This document shows, one piece after another, positions 1 through 9,586 of a stretch of DNA of 49,346 bases (position 1 is its first letter; each line of letters opens with the position of its first letter). The translations under genes and the position numbers were made by a program. The notes beneath the pieces were generated by a model. That model made no database searches. It saw only the letters and a program-made list of their open reading frames with translations, and was not told the DNA's origin. Origin of the DNA: Halomonas halmophila (GTDB taxonomy: Bacteria; Pseudomonadota; Gammaproteobacteria; Pseudomonadales; Halomonadaceae); NCBI RefSeq assembly GCF_006540005.1, contig NZ_BJOC01000027.1:1-49346 (forward strand), written 5' to 3'.

Positions 1-35
1 CCCTTTCGGGCGGCGCGGCTGGAGATGGGCAGGGG

Positions 36-1646
36 CTAGAAGTTGTCCAGCGAGGGCGCCCGTCGGGGCTTGACCACGGCCAGGTCCTCGTTGAAGAAGC
101 CTTTCAACAACGCGAAGACCATGGCGAAGGTCATCACGAAGATCGGCAGGCCGATGACGGTGATGACCTGCTGCAAGGCCTCGAGTCCGGTATCGCCGGC
201 GAGCACGATCAGCATGGCGGCCACGGCACCTTCCGAAACGCCCCAGAAGACGCGCTGGTGCACCGGGCCCGGGTCGGTGTCGCCGGTGCACAGCAGGTCG
301 ATGACCAGCGAAGCCGAGTCCGACGAGGTGGCAAAGAAGATCGCCACGATGACCACGGCAAGCCCCTGGATCAGGGTCGAGGCCGGGAAATGTTCGAAGA
401 AGGCAAACATCGCCAGGGGTACGCTTTCCATGACGGCCGCCGTCATGCTGCCGGCCTGAGCGCCGAGCTCGGCGCGGGCAACCTCGCCGATACCGTCGAT
501 CTGCATGGCCGACCAGCCGAAGATGGCGAACCACACCAGGGTGAACAGCGAGGGCGCGAACAACACGCCGAGCACGAACTCGCGGATGGTGCGGCCCTTG
601 GAAATGCGCGCCACGAAGAGACCGATGAAAGGCGACCAGGTCACGGTCCAGGCCCAGTAGAAGACCGTCCAGCTACCCTGCCAGCCCCAGCGACCGTCCT
701 CGCTGGTGTATTGCGCCAGGGTATCGTTCCAGAAGGCCAGCGGCACGAGGTTGGAAATATAGATGCCCAGCGTCTCGATGATGCCGCGCAACAGGAAGAC
801 CGTCGAACCGGTCAGCAGCACGAAGAGCATCAGGCCCGTGGCCATGCCGATATTGAGGTTCGACAGCATCTTCACGCCCTTGTCGAGCCCGCCGACGATG
901 GACCCCACGGCCACCGCCGTCAGCACCACGATGATCAGCACCTTGCTGGTTACCCCATCGGAGATGCCGAACAGTTCCGAGAGGCCTGCATTGATCTGCG
1001 AGGTACCCAGGCCGATGGATACGGCGACGCCGAACAGGGTGCCGAGCACCGCGAAGATGTCGATGGTCTTGCCGATCGGACCGTAGATACGTTGCTTGAG
1101 TAGCGGGTAGAAGACCGAGCTGACTCGCACCGGAAGGTCGTAACGGTAGACAAAGTAGGCGAAGGCCAGGCCCGGCAGGGTGAAGATTGTCCAGGTATGC
1201 AAGCCGAGGTGATATAGCGAGAAGCCCATGGCTTCCCGGGCGGCTTCCACCGAATACGGCTCGATGTCACCGTGCGGCGGTGTCGAGAAGTGGAAGATGG
1301 GCTCGGCTACGCCCCAGAACATCAGGACGGTACCGATACCGCCGGCGAACAGCATGGTAAACCAGGAGATGTTGCCGTAGGCAGGGCGATCGTCATCGCC
1401 TCCGAGCCGGATGTTGCCGTAACGGCTCAGGGCCACCCACAGCAGGAACATCAACCAGATACTCACGCCGAAGATGAAGAACCAGCCGAGGTTGGTAACC
1501 ACCCATTCTCGGCCCCGGGCGAATACCTCGCCGATGGCGTCAGGCGCTATGACCAGCGCCAGAAGGAACAGCAGCATCAGGCCTGCTGAAACAAAAAAGA
1601 TAGTGGGATCGGTTCGCAATCCCAGCTGCTTGGCGAGCTTGTCCAT
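36..1646 (-). CDS. BCCT-family osmolyte transporter
   Basis: A 536-residue inner-membrane carrier of the betaine/choline/carnitine transporter family, expected to import a quaternary-ammonium or related compatible solute with Na+ or H+. About 12 hydrophobic segments are visible. The family motif WGVAEP lies at residues 111-116 and the TM8 signature begins at W326 (WTVFYWAWTVTWSPF). The reading frame extends 25 codons upstream, but a GGAGG seven bases before the ATG at 1646 fixes this start. Compared with BetP as I remember it, the substrate box looks altered: the first TM4 Trp is Leu147, Tyr is Phe155 and the TM8 Trp is Thr334, while Trp152 is kept. The substrate therefore may not be glycine betaine. 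It stands alone, with 334 bp separating it from der. Confidence 0.9.
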   Translation of the reverse strand: MDKLAKQLGLRTDPTIFFVSAGLMLLFLLALVIAPDAIGEVFARGREWVVTNLGWFFIFGVSIWLMFLLWVALSRYGNIRLGGDDDRPAYGNISWFTMLFAGGIGTVLMFWGVAEPIFHFSTPPHGDIEPYSVEAAREAMGFSLYHLGLHTWTIFTLPGLAFAYFVYRYDLPVRVSSVFYPLLKQRIYGPIGKTIDIFAVLGTLFGVAVSIGLGTSQINAGLSELFGISDGVTSKVLIIVVLTAVAVGSIVGGLDKGVKMLSNLNIGMATGLMLFVLLTGSTVFLLRGIIETLGIYISNLVPLAFWNDTLAQYTSEDGRWGWQGSWTVFYWAWTVTWSPFIGLFVARISKGRTIREFVLGVLFAPSLFTLVWFAIFGWSAMQIDGIGEVARAELGAQAGSMTAAVMESVPLAMFAFFEHFPASTLIQGLAVVIVAIFFATSSDSASLVIDLLCTGDTDPGPVHQRVFWGVSEGAVAAMLIVLAGDTGLEALQQVITVIGLPIFVMTFAMVFALLKGFFNEDLAVVKPRRAPSLDNF

Positions 1647-1980
1647 CGTGGTGCCTCCACCTTGTTGTTGGCGATGCGGAGTCTGGAGGAAGGCCGGCCC
1701 ACCTTGGCCGACCATAACCACTGCAGTCTACAAGTGGCGCCTAAGTGGCGCCATGCGCCGCTCAATGGGATGGGGGAGACTGTGTTGCAGGTGGCGAGGC
1801 CGTGCTGTCCGGTTTGGTATGCCACGGCCCCGAGCAGGCAGAAAATTCGCTAACCCGACCGGGAGTTACACAAAAATGACGCAAGCAGCCGAGCGTCATG
1901 CCAATGGTGGCGGTCGGCGGTGGCGAAGGATTTTCTGCGTGAGGTGCGAAAAAGAGAAGATCCTGGTGGGCTGTGCCGAA
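1647..1980. other. Gene-free spacer between BCCT gene and der
   Basis: No convincing gene is seen in these 334 bp. The spacer should hold the promoter of the BCCT gene and the 3' end of the der transcript. The only clear structure is a pair of 10-bp direct repeats around 1732-1752, listed separately. No hairpin with a T-run that would terminate der was found. Confidence 0.5.
1732..1752. promoter_or_regulatory. Tandem 10-bp direct repeat upstream of BCCT gene
   Basis: AAGTGGCGCC occurs at 1732-1741 and again at 1743-1752, an 11-bp period, close to one helical turn. It lies about 86-106 bp upstream of the BCCT start codon, where two copies of a regulator could bind on the same DNA face. The regulator is unknown, and a chance repeat in GC-rich DNA cannot be excluded. 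Confidence 0.3.
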
Positions 1981-3384
1981 TCAGCGTCGGTTGCGGCGTG
2001 ATTCCTTGGTGCGGTCGAGTTCGCGTTTCTTGGCCTTGTCGCGGTCGCTGGCCTCGGCCATGTTGTCGTAGGGGTTCTTGCCCGAACGAAACTCGAAGCG
2101 CATGGGGGTGCCGCGCACCTTGAGCACCTTGCGGAAGGTGTTGGTCAAGAAGCGCTTGTAGGCTTCGGGAAGCGAACCGGTCTGGTTGCCGTGGACCACG
2201 ATGATCGGCGGATTGGTGCCGCCCTGGTGAGCCATGCGCAGCTTGATACGGCGGCCATGGATCATCGGCGGCTGGTGCTGCTCGACGGCATCGCGCAGTA
2301 TGTTGGTCAGGCGGTTGGTCGACCAGCGACTGTGGGCGGACTGGAAGGCCCGCTCGATGGACGGATAGAGATCGCCGACGGCCGTGCCGTGCAGTGCCGA
2401 AATGAAGTGCAATTCGGCATAGTCGGCAAAACCCAGGCGACGCTTGATCTCGGTGCGCATGCGGTCCTTGGCCTCGCTTTCCAGGCCATCCCACTTGTTG
2501 ACCGCCAGTACCAGGGCCCGGCCGCTGGTCAGCACATAGTCGAGCAGGTGAAGGTCCTGCTCCACCAGACCGGTCCGCGCGTCCAGCACCATCACCGCGA
2601 CGTGGCACTCCTTGATGGCCTCGAGGGTCTTGATGATCGAGAACTTTTCGGCGACTTCTGAAACATTCTTGCGACGCCTGACGCCGGCGGTGTCGACCAG
2701 CACATAGGGCTCGCCACGACGCTCGAAGGGAATCTCGATGGCGTCCCGGGTGGTACCACCCTCATCGAAGACGACCACGCGTTCCTCGCCGAGCAGACGG
2801 TTGACCAGCGTCGACTTGCCGACATTGGGGCGCCCGATGACACCGATGCGAATGCCCTTGGTGCCAGTGTCGGCGGGAAGGTCCTCGTCTCGCTCGGGGA
2901 AGGGCTCGAGGACCTGGTCGATCAAGGCGGTTACATTGCGCCCGTGTGATGCGGCGATGGAACGCGGCTCGCCGATACCCAGCTGCCAGAAGTCGGCCAT
3001 GGCCGAGTGTTCCTCGAGACCGTCGGTCTTGTTGACGATCAGCCAGGTCTTCTTCTGGTTGACCCGCAGGTGGTTGGCGATGGCCTCGTCGGCCATGTGC
3101 AGCCCGGTGCGGCCATCGACCATGAACAGCACGATGTCGGCTTCGTCGATGGCCTGCAGCGACTGCTCCGCCATGACCGCATCGATGCCGTCCTCATCGC
3201 CGCTGATGCCACCGGTGTCGATCACCGTATAGGTCTTGCCACCGAGCATGCCGTTGCCATACTTGCGGTCCCGGGTCAGCCCGGGGAAGTCGGCGACCAG
3301 CGCATCACGCGAGCGTGTCAGGCGGTTGAACAGGGTCGACTTGCCCACATTGGGGCGGCCGACCAGAGCGATCACGGGATTCAT
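1981..3384 (-). CDS. der: Ribosome-assembly GTPase Der (EngA)
   Basis: Der is an essential tandem GTPase that helps mature the 50S ribosomal subunit. The 467-residue protein has two G domains: the first Walker A (GRPNVGKS) at residues 9-16, the second at 184-191. A KH-like RNA-binding C-terminal domain ([16 protein letters not shown]) is followed by a basic tail. Length and motif order are normal. Its start overlaps the bamB stop by 4 bp, so the two are translationally coupled. It is the last gene of the pilF-rodZ-ispG-hisS-yfgM-bamB-der run, the usual order in Pseudomonas and Halomonas. Confidence 0.97.
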   Translation of the reverse strand: MNPVIALVGRPNVGKSTLFNRLTRSRDALVADFPGLTRDRKYGNGMLGGKTYTVIDTGGISGDEDGIDAVMAEQSLQAIDEADIVLFMVDGRTGLHMADEAIANHLRVNQKKTWLIVNKTDGLEEHSAMADFWQLGIGEPRSIAASHGRNVTALIDQVLEPFPERDEDLPADTGTKGIRIGVIGRPNVGKSTLVNRLLGEERVVVFDEGGTTRDAIEIPFERRGEPYVLVDTAGVRRRKNVSEVAEKFSIIKTLEAIKECHVAVMVLDARTGLVEQDLHLLDYVLTSGRALVLAVNKWDGLESEAKDRMRTEIKRRLGFADYAELHFISALHGTAVGDLYPSIERAFQSAHSRWSTNRLTNILRDAVEQHQPPMIHGRRIKLRMAHQGGTNPPIIVVHGNQTGSLPEAYKRFLTNTFRKVLKVRGTPMRFEFRSGKNPYDNMAEASDRDKAKKRELDRTKESRRNRR

Positions 3385-4529
3385 GGGTTGAGTTCCAGAG
3401 CCTCCAGGCTTCCGTCATCGGCCAGGGCGTAGACGCGCTTGCCATCGGTGAGCGGGCGCACGCTGATGCCGGAGCCATCGACCTCGGTCCGGCCTACCAG
3501 GGTGCCGTCCTGAGCATCGATGAAGTGCACATAGCCTTCCATGTCGCCCACGACCAGTCGGCCATCGGCGAAGGCCGGGGCCGTCAGGCGGCGGTGCGCC
3601 AGGTCGGCCAGACGCCATTGTTCGTTGCCGTTGGTGGCCGAGAGGGCGACCAGGTGGCTGTCGGCATCGACCACGTAGAGGGTATCGCCGACGAGCACAG
3701 GCGTCCGGTAGCTGGAAACGTCCCGCGACCACAGGACCTGGCCACTGGTGGCCTGCAGCGCGACCAGACGGCCGTTGTAGCTGGTGACGAAGAGGCGGCC
3801 GTCCGGGGTGAGTACCGGCTGGCCGGCCAGGTCGACCATGCGATCGATGTCGCTGCGACCCTGGGGAGCCGCAATGCGACGTTCCCAGAGCGCGCGGCCG
3901 TTACTGTTGTCGAGGGTCACCAGGTTGCCATTGGCCAGTCCGGCGAAGGTCACCGGGGCGATGGTGCGCGGCGTGCCGGTGTTGCGCAGAGTCAGCGAGG
4001 GCTGGGAGGTACTGTGCACCCAACGTTCGGTGCCGTTGCGGCGGCTCAGCGCGGTGATATTGCCGTCGATGGTCTGTACCACGACCAGCTGGTTATTGAC
4101 CTGGGGAGCCGAGAGGACTTCGCTGCTGACGCGCGAGCGCCAGACTTCCTCGCCACTGGACTGGTCCAGGGCCAGGATGTTGCCGTTGCGCGTGCCGAGG
4201 TAGACGTGGCCGGCGACGGCGGTCAGGGCACTGGAGACGCCATGCTCGAGCCGAGTTTCCCACAGCACTTCGCCGTTGTCGGCGTTCATGGCCATGACCA
4301 GGCCATGCTGGTCGGCGGCGAAGACAGTGTCGCCGTCCTGGGCCGGGGCCAGGCTATAGCCGCCGAGCCCCAGACCATCGCCGACCTGTTCATCCCAGAG
4401 GGTGGTGGCGGTGGTGCTGTGACCGATGTCCTGCAGTTCGCGCGGCGCATTCTTGGAATCCACCTGGCCGGCGCAGCCTGCCAGCAGTCCCATGGCCGTG
4501 ATGGCGGCAATCGCCAGTGTCGGTTTCAT
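3381..4529 (-). CDS. bamB: Outer-membrane assembly lipoprotein BamB
   Basis: BamB is the beta-propeller lipoprotein subunit of the BAM complex, which folds and inserts outer-membrane beta-barrels. The 382-residue product starts with a lipoprotein signal ending in the lipobox LAGC (Cys19 is the predicted lipidated residue). The rest is PQQ-like WD repeats with recurring patterns such as [15 protein letters not shown] and [15 protein letters not shown], fitting an eight-bladed propeller. It overlaps der by 4 bp downstream and yfgM by 4 bp upstream, so this is one operon. Confidence 0.96.
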   Translation of the reverse strand: MKPTLAIAAITAMGLLAGCAGQVDSKNAPRELQDIGHSTTATTLWDEQVGDGLGLGGYSLAPAQDGDTVFAADQHGLVMAMNADNGEVLWETRLEHGVSSALTAVAGHVYLGTRNGNILALDQSSGEEVWRSRVSSEVLSAPQVNNQLVVVQTIDGNITALSRRNGTERWVHSTSQPSLTLRNTGTPRTIAPVTFAGLANGNLVTLDNSNGRALWERRIAAPQGRSDIDRMVDLAGQPVLTPDGRLFVTSYNGRLVALQATSGQVLWSRDVSSYRTPVLVGDTLYVVDADSHLVALSATNGNEQWRLADLAHRRLTAPAFADGRLVVGDMEGYVHFIDAQDGTLVGRTEVDGSGISVRPLTDGKRVYALADDGSLEALELNP

Positions 4530-5185
4530 GACGCGGTCTCCTGAGTGCTCAGGTTGTCGAGCTTGAGTTGTACGCCGAATAGGGAGTTGCCACCCTGTTC
4601 CGCCAGTTGCAGGGCTTCTCGCCAGGCGTCTGCGGCCTGTGCATTCTGCCCCAGGGCAAAGTGGGCGTCACCACGAATGTCCGCGCGTTGCGCGGAGAGT
4701 GTCTCGGGGATCTTGCCCTCGAGCGTGGACAGGGCCGACTCGGCCTCGTCGGCCGCGATCTGCAGACGGGCCAGGCGCAGGCGCGCCAGGCCCTGGAGGT
4801 AGGCACGCTCGCTGTCCGCGATGATGCCTTTCAGGGTCTGGCGAGCCGCGCCCAGGTCGCCGTCGCTGACAGCCAGGCGTGCCGAGAGTAGTTGGCCCAG
4901 GTCGGCGTACAGGCTACCGCCATGCTCGTCGACCAGGGTGGTGGCGAGCTCCTCGGCCCGACTGTGCGCGGAATCACTCAGCTGGCCCTGACTGGTCAGC
5001 TGCAAGAGTTGTTGATAGCGCTGGGAAGCGGCCTCCGCCTTGCCAGTCTGATAGTCCTGCCAACTGTTCCAGGCAAAGACGCCGGCGGCCGCAATGGCCG
5101 CACCGATCAGCAGCGATACGCCGTTTTCCTTCCACCAGCGCTTGATGGCCTCGAGCTGTTCTTCTTCGGTTCTCATTTCCGCCAC
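4526..5185 (-). CDS. yfgM: YfgM-family membrane-anchored TPR protein
   Basis: A 219-residue protein with a short cytosolic N-terminus (RTEEEQLEAIKRWW), one transmembrane helix around residues 23-40 and a periplasmic TPR-like domain rich in Ala and Leu. In E. coli, YfgM is an ancillary SecYEG translocon subunit linked to periplasmic chaperones. The N-terminal motif and the place between hisS and bamB identify it. The start overlaps nothing upstream (30 bp to hisS), while its stop overlaps the bamB start. Confidence 0.92.
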   Translation of the reverse strand: MAEMRTEEEQLEAIKRWWKENGVSLLIGAAIAAAGVFAWNSWQDYQTGKAEAASQRYQQLLQLTSQGQLSDSAHSRAEELATTLVDEHGGSLYADLGQLLSARLAVSDGDLGAARQTLKGIIADSERAYLQGLARLRLARLQIAADEAESALSTLEGKIPETLSAQRADIRGDAHFALGQNAQAADAWREALQLAEQGGNSLFGVQLKLDNLSTQETAS

Positions 5186-5215
5186 GGGCGGCCTCCTTAT
5201 TGGCTATGCGGTCCG

Positions 5216-6502
5216 TCAGGCTTCCGTTAACAGCTCGTCCAGCGTCGTGGCCAGTTCGCTGTGTTCGATTCGGCGTTGTTCGCGCTCCTCGCGCAGAAAC
5301 TTGAGCGTGACGCTCTGACTGGCCAGCTCTTCGTCGCCGAGCAGCAACGCCAGACGCGCCCCGCTCTTGTCGGCCTTGCGGATACGGCTCTTGAAACCGC
5401 CACCACCACAGTGCAACTGCAGGCGCAGGCCGGGCAGTTCGTCACGCAGGCGTTCGGCCATGCCGAGGGCCGCGGCCTCGGCGTCCTCGCCCATCGGCAG
5501 CAGGTAGACGTCCAGGGTATCGAGGGCGGCGTCGGGCACCAGGTCCAGCGTTTCGAGCAGCAGCACCAGGCGCTCGACGCCCATGGCGAAGCCCACGGCC
5601 GGCACCGGTTTGCCGCCCAGCTGTTCGACCAGCCCATCATAGCGGCCGCCGGCACAGATCGTGCCCTGGCTGCCCAGTGCCTCGGTGGTCCATTCGAAAA
5701 CGGTCCGCGAGTAGTAGTCCAGGCCGCGCACCAGGCGTGGGTTGATCACGTACGCGATCCCGGCAGCATCGAGGATGGCGGTCAGCCGCTCGAAGTGCGT
5801 CCGCGACTCGGCATCCAGGTGATCCATCAGGCGTGGCGCCTCGGCCAGCAGTTCGGCCATGGCCGGGTTCTTGGAATCCAGGATACGCAGCGGGTTGGTC
5901 GACAGCCGACGCCGCGAGTCTTCATCGAGCAGCTCGTAATGTTGCTCGAAGTAGCCGACCAGGGTCTCGCGATAGGCGGCACGCGCTGCCGGCGAACCCA
6001 GGGTGTTGAGCTCCAGAGTGACCTGCTCGAACAGACCGAGCTGCTTCCACAGGCGTGCCGACAGCAGGATCACCTCGGCGTCGATATCCGGGCCCTCGAG
6101 GCCGAAGGTCTCCACGCCGACCTGGTGAAACTGGCGATAGCGGCCCTTCTGGGGGCGCTCGTGGCGAAACATCGGCCCCTGATACCAGAGACGCTGGGTC
6201 TGGTTGTGCAGCAGGCCATTCTCCATGGCGGCCCGCACGCAGCTGGCGGTGCCCTCGGGCCGCAGGGTCAGACTGTCGCCGTTGCGGTCCTCGAAGGTAT
6301 ACATTTCCTTCTCGACGATGTCGGTGACCTCGCCAATGGAGCGCTTGAACAGTGCCGTCTGCTCGAGGATGGGCGTGCGCATCTCGTCATAGCCGTAGCG
6401 CCCCATCAGGGAACGGATCTGCTGCTCGAAGTACTGCCAGAGGGGAGCCTGTGCCGGCAGCAGGTCGTTCATGCCCCGAATGGCCTGGATTTTCTTGCTC
6501 AA
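5216..6502 (-). CDS. hisS: Histidyl-tRNA synthetase
   Basis: HisRS charges tRNA-His and is a class II aminoacyl-tRNA synthetase. Class II motif 2 is visible as [16 protein letters not shown], the HisRS motif as [15 protein letters not shown], and motif 3 as [11 protein letters not shown]. The frame can extend to a GTG at 6517, but that GTG sits directly on the ribosome-binding site. AAGGAG is followed six bases later by TTG at 6500-6502, giving [16 protein letters not shown], which matches the N-terminus of E. coli HisS. I therefore call a TTG start and 428 residues. ispG ends 24 bp upstream. Confidence 0.95.
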   Translation of the reverse strand: MSKKIQAIRGMNDLLPAQAPLWQYFEQQIRSLMGRYGYDEMRTPILEQTALFKRSIGEVTDIVEKEMYTFEDRNGDSLTLRPEGTASCVRAAMENGLLHNQTQRLWYQGPMFRHERPQKGRYRQFHQVGVETFGLEGPDIDAEVILLSARLWKQLGLFEQVTLELNTLGSPAARAAYRETLVGYFEQHYELLDEDSRRRLSTNPLRILDSKNPAMAELLAEAPRLMDHLDAESRTHFERLTAILDAAGIAYVINPRLVRGLDYYSRTVFEWTTEALGSQGTICAGGRYDGLVEQLGGKPVPAVGFAMGVERLVLLLETLDLVPDAALDTLDVYLLPMGEDAEAAALGMAERLRDELPGLRLQLHCGGGGFKSRIRKADKSGARLALLLGDEELASQSVTLKFLREEREQRRIEHSELATTLDELLTEA

Positions 6503-6514
6503 TGATGACTCCTT
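6500..6514 (-). promoter_or_regulatory. Ribosome-binding site deciding TTG start of hisS
   Basis: On the minus strand the order is AAGGAG, six bases, then TTG. The alternative upstream GTG at 6515-6517 lies immediately before this Shine-Dalgarno and would have none of its own. Protein alignment with HisS of E. coli also favours the TTG. Confidence 0.7.
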
Positions 6515-6526
6515 CACGTGCCGGGA

Positions 6527-7642
6527 TCAGGCGTCCCGGGCGATCACGTCCTGTTCTGCTTGCTGCTTCTCGCGCACCTTGTCACGAATCAATCGCTCGA
6601 GGTCATCGACCAGATGGTCATTGCGCAGCTTGCTCGACGGTTTGCCGTCGACGTAGACGAGGTTGGCCGGGCTGCCACCGGTCAGGCCGATGTCGCTCTC
6701 CTTGGCCTCGCCGGGGCCATTGACCACACAGCCGATGACCGAGACGTCGAGGGGTGTCAGCACGTCCTCGAGGCGTTCCTCGAGCTCATTCATGGTGCCG
6801 ATGACATCGAAGTTCTGGCGCGAGCAGCTCGGGCAGGCCACGAAGTTGATGCCCTTGGAGCGCAGGCTCAGGCTCTTGAGCATGTCGAAGCCGACCTTGA
6901 CTTCCTCCACCGGATCGGCCGCCAGCGAGACCCGGAGCGTATCGCCGATGCCGTCCATCAGCAGCATGCCCAGGCCGATGGACGATTTGACGGTGCCCGA
7001 ACGCAGGCCGCCGGCTTCGGTAATGCCGAGATGCAGCGGCTGTTCGATGCGCGAGGCCAGCTCGCGGTAGGCGGCCACGGCCATGAACACATCCGAGGCC
7101 TTGACGCTGACCTTGAAGTCCGGGAAGTCGAGGCGGTCCAGGTGGTCGATGTGGCGCATCGCGGATTCGACCAGGGCCGCCGGCGTCGGTTCGCCGTACT
7201 TTTTCTGCAGGTCCTTCTCCAGCGAGCCGGCATTGACGCCGATGCGAATCGGGATGCCGTTGTCGCGGGCGGCACCGACGACGGCGGCGACCCGGTCTTC
7301 ACGACCGATATTGCCGGGGTTGATGCGCAGACAATCGACGCCGAGTTCGGCCACGCGCAGGGCGATGCGGTAATCGAAGTGGATATCCGCCACCAGCGGG
7401 ACCTTCACGGCCTGCTTGATGCGTCCGAAGGCTTCGGCGGCGTCCATGCTCGGCACCGAGACGCGCACGATGTCGGCACCGGCGTTCTCGAGTTGCTGTA
7501 TCTGCGCCACGGTGGCATCCACATCGAGCGTGTCGGTGTTGGTCATGCTCTGCACAGAGATTGGAGCGCCGCCGCCGACCGGCACATCGCCGACATGAAT
7601 GCGGCGGGATTGACGGCGTTGGATGGGCGATGGTGCGTGCAT
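6527..7642 (-). CDS. ispG: 4-hydroxy-3-methylbut-2-enyl diphosphate synthase IspG
   Basis: IspG (GcpE) is the [4Fe-4S] enzyme that converts MEcPP to HMBPP in the MEP isoprenoid pathway. The cluster ligands Cys270, Cys273 and Cys305 occupy the same positions as in E. coli (CPSC and [10 protein letters not shown]). The frame opens at a GTG (7651) overlapping the rodZ stop, but the ATG at 7642 gives [12 protein letters not shown], aligning exactly with the E. coli N-terminus, so I choose 371 residues. rodZ lies 5 bp upstream. Its need for an Fe-S cluster is notable beside the reduced isc locus. Confidence 0.95.
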   Translation of the reverse strand: MHAPSPIQRRQSRRIHVGDVPVGGGAPISVQSMTNTDTLDVDATVAQIQQLENAGADIVRVSVPSMDAAEAFGRIKQAVKVPLVADIHFDYRIALRVAELGVDCLRINPGNIGREDRVAAVVGAARDNGIPIRIGVNAGSLEKDLQKKYGEPTPAALVESAMRHIDHLDRLDFPDFKVSVKASDVFMAVAAYRELASRIEQPLHLGITEAGGLRSGTVKSSIGLGMLLMDGIGDTLRVSLAADPVEEVKVGFDMLKSLSLRSKGINFVACPSCSRQNFDVIGTMNELEERLEDVLTPLDVSVIGCVVNGPGEAKESDIGLTGGSPANLVYVDGKPSSKLRNDHLVDDLERLIRDKVREKQQAEQDVIARDA

Positions 7643-7647
7643 ATGAC

Positions 7648-8727
7648 TCACTCTCCCAGGGTGAAACGAGCGACATTGTTGGCGCCTGCGCGCTCGCTCA
7701 GGTCGATGGCTTCGCCATTCCAGTTCAGTTCGACGCCGGTGGCATTGCCCACGGTCAGTCGGAAGGGCGGTTCGCCCTCGACGCGTGCCGTGGTGCCCGG
7801 TTCCTGAAGTCCGACGAAGACCCGCTGGTTGCTGGCATCGAAGATTTCGGTCCAGGACTGCTCGTTGAAGGTCAGATTGAGTACCCGCGCTGTGGCCTGG
7901 GCAGTCTGTGATGCCGCCTCGGCCTGGGGCGCGGATTCGGAGTCGGCGTTGCCCTGCGACTCGGCGGGTGCGGCCTCATCCCCTGTGGACGCACTTTCCG
8001 GGGCCGCTTCGTCCGCCGCCCCGTCGGATTGGCTGCTGTCCGTCTCGGCAGTGCCGTCGGTCGTGCTGTTGCCGGTCGCGTCGTCGGCCGGGGCCGCCGT
8101 GCCTTCCGGAGCTTCCAGCAGGTTTGCCGTGTTGTCCGTGGCGCCGGCACTGCCGTCGTTATTCGAGACGCCATAGCTGCCATCGCTACCGGTCGTCGAC
8201 GCATTGCCGCTGGTCGGCGAGCTCGATTCCTCGACCAGGGCGGTATTGCCGTCCATGCCATCCACTGCCACGGGTGCGTTGTCTCCCGGTGCGGGCGGCT
8301 CGCTGCCACCGCGGCTCTGCCACCACATCAGGGTCAGGCCGATCAGGCCGGCGATGACAATCAGCGTGACCAGCCGGAACAGCCAGGTACCCAGCCGGGA
8401 GGGCGGCTTGTTGAGTACATGGACGGGGGCCACCTTGTGCTCCAGGTCTTCCTTGCCGAAACGCGCATGATAGGCTGCCAGCACGCGCTCTTCATCGAGG
8501 CCGAGCAGGCTCGCATAGCTGCGCAGATAACCACGCCGGTAGGTGGCAATCGGTACTTCCTCGTAACTGTCCTTCTCCAGGCCGCTGATCACGGCCGGGC
8601 GCAGGTTGAGCGCCGCAGCGACTTCCTCGCGCGATAGTCCCAGGGTTTCCCGCTCCCGCCGCAGCAACTCGCCAGGCGATGCCTGGTCGGCTGTCGCGTC
8701 GGGTTCCTGGAAAGGTGTGTCGCTCAT
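7648..8727 (-). CDS. rodZ: Cytoskeleton/cell-shape protein RodZ
   Basis: RodZ links MreB filaments to the membrane and helps set rod shape. The 359-residue product has an N-terminal Cro/CI-type helix-turn-helix ([20 protein letters not shown]), one transmembrane helix ([18 protein letters not shown]), a long linker of roughly 150 residues very rich in Ser, Thr, Ala, Asp and Glu, and a C-terminal beta domain (DUF4115-like, ending FTLGE). The frame extends 72 codons further, but AAGGA eight bases before the ATG at 8727 supports this start. The acidic linker is typical of halophile envelope proteins. It sits between pilF and ispG as in Pseudomonas. Confidence 0.9.
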   Translation of the reverse strand: MSDTPFQEPDATADQASPGELLRRERETLGLSREEVAAALNLRPAVISGLEKDSYEEVPIATYRRGYLRSYASLLGLDEERVLAAYHARFGKEDLEHKVAPVHVLNKPPSRLGTWLFRLVTLIVIAGLIGLTLMWWQSRGGSEPPAPGDNAPVAVDGMDGNTALVEESSSPTSGNASTTGSDGSYGVSNNDGSAGATDNTANLLEAPEGTAAPADDATGNSTTDGTAETDSSQSDGAADEAAPESASTGDEAAPAESQGNADSESAPQAEAASQTAQATARVLNLTFNEQSWTEIFDASNQRVFVGLQEPGTTARVEGEPPFRLTVGNATGVELNWNGEAIDLSERAGANNVARFTLGE

Positions 8728-8755
8728 GGCGTGAATCCTTGATTGAAAACAGGGC

Positions 8756-9478
8756 TCAGGACGTGCCTGGCGATGCGGCCGGGAGCCGTTGGCCATCCCG
8801 GGCGCGTGAAATCTTGTCGGCCAGGCGGGCCGCCTGGCTATCTGGACCAGCCAGACGTCGGTAATGTTCCAGGTGTCGCTCGGCGCTGCCCAGGTTACCC
8901 CGTGCCGCCTCGAGTTCACCAAGGTGCAGGTGGCCGCCGGCATGGTCGGGGGCGATGCTCAGGGCCTCCTCGAAACTGGCGCGGGCAGCGGCCTCTTTGC
9001 CGAGTGCCAGCTGACAGCGGCCCAGGTTGACAAGCAGGCGAGCACGTTCGGCGTAGTGGCGATCCTGGCTGGCCCGCTGCAATTGATGGCAGGCGGCGTC
9101 GAATTGCCCCTGATCATACAGGAAGGCCGCGTAATTGTTGCGTGCCCGCGTCAAATCGGGGGCTGCCTGCAGTGCCTCGCGGAAAGCGGCGTCGGCCAGG
9201 CGCTCGTCGCCGCGGCGCTGATGAACCATGGCCATGGCCTGGTGCGCCACGGCGTTATCCGGGGCCAGCTCCAGGGCATGGCGTAGGGCCTGCGAGGCAC
9301 GCGGCAAGTTGTCCCGGGCCAGATAGGCCTCGCCGAGGCGCGTGTAGGCTTCGGCTGGCCGGGCGTCCTGCGGAATCTGGTCGGCACGCATGGCACATCC
9401 ACTTAGCCACAATACGCCGATCAAGAGCGCCGCGATCCGCTGCTGTCGGTAGCCGTCGAGGCTCGTGCGACCCGTCAT
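8756..9478 (-). CDS. pilF: Type IV pilus biogenesis lipoprotein PilF/PilW
   Basis: A 240-residue TPR lipoprotein. In Pseudomonas, PilF is the pilotin that places the PilQ secretin in the outer membrane. The signal peptide ends in lipobox LSGC (Cys28), followed by TPR units such as AYTRLGEAYLARDNLPRASQ and RARLLVNLGRCQLALGKEAA. The ATG at 9478 has GAGG five bases upstream; the longer frame would start inside a stem-loop (9506-9527). Only this pilus gene is in the window, so piliation itself cannot be judged. Confidence 0.88.
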   Translation of the reverse strand: MTGRTSLDGYRQQRIAALLIGVLWLSGCAMRADQIPQDARPAEAYTRLGEAYLARDNLPRASQALRHALELAPDNAVAHQAMAMVHQRRGDERLADAAFREALQAAPDLTRARNNYAAFLYDQGQFDAACHQLQRASQDRHYAERARLLVNLGRCQLALGKEAAARASFEEALSIAPDHAGGHLHLGELEAARGNLGSAERHLEHYRRLAGPDSQAARLADKISRARDGQRLPAASPGTS

Positions 9479-9505
9479 GGCATCCTCGCAGAGGCGTCGT
9501 GTTCC

Positions 9506-9527
9506 GGGCCGGCCTGACGGCCGGCCC
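9506..9527 (-). terminator. Intercistronic stem-loop between rlmN and pilF
   Basis: Two perfect 9-bp arms, GGGCCGGCC (9506-9514) and GGCCGGCCC (9519-9527), flank a 4-base loop. There is no T-run on either side, so it is more likely an mRNA-stability or attenuation hairpin than a full intrinsic terminator. Confidence 0.5.
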
Positions 9528-9586
9528 ATGCTAAAAGCGTGTCCATCAAAGCGTCGTGCCCGATGGAAGTCAAGACGTCACGCGCT

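Noticed and set aside
36..1721. Upstream extension of the BCCT frame to 1721
   Set aside because: The added 25 residues are not membrane-protein-like and the ATG at 1646 has a strong ribosome-binding site.
3525..4544. Long plus-strand open frame opposite bamB
   Set aside because: Antisense shadow of a gene with clear lipoprotein signal and propeller repeats.
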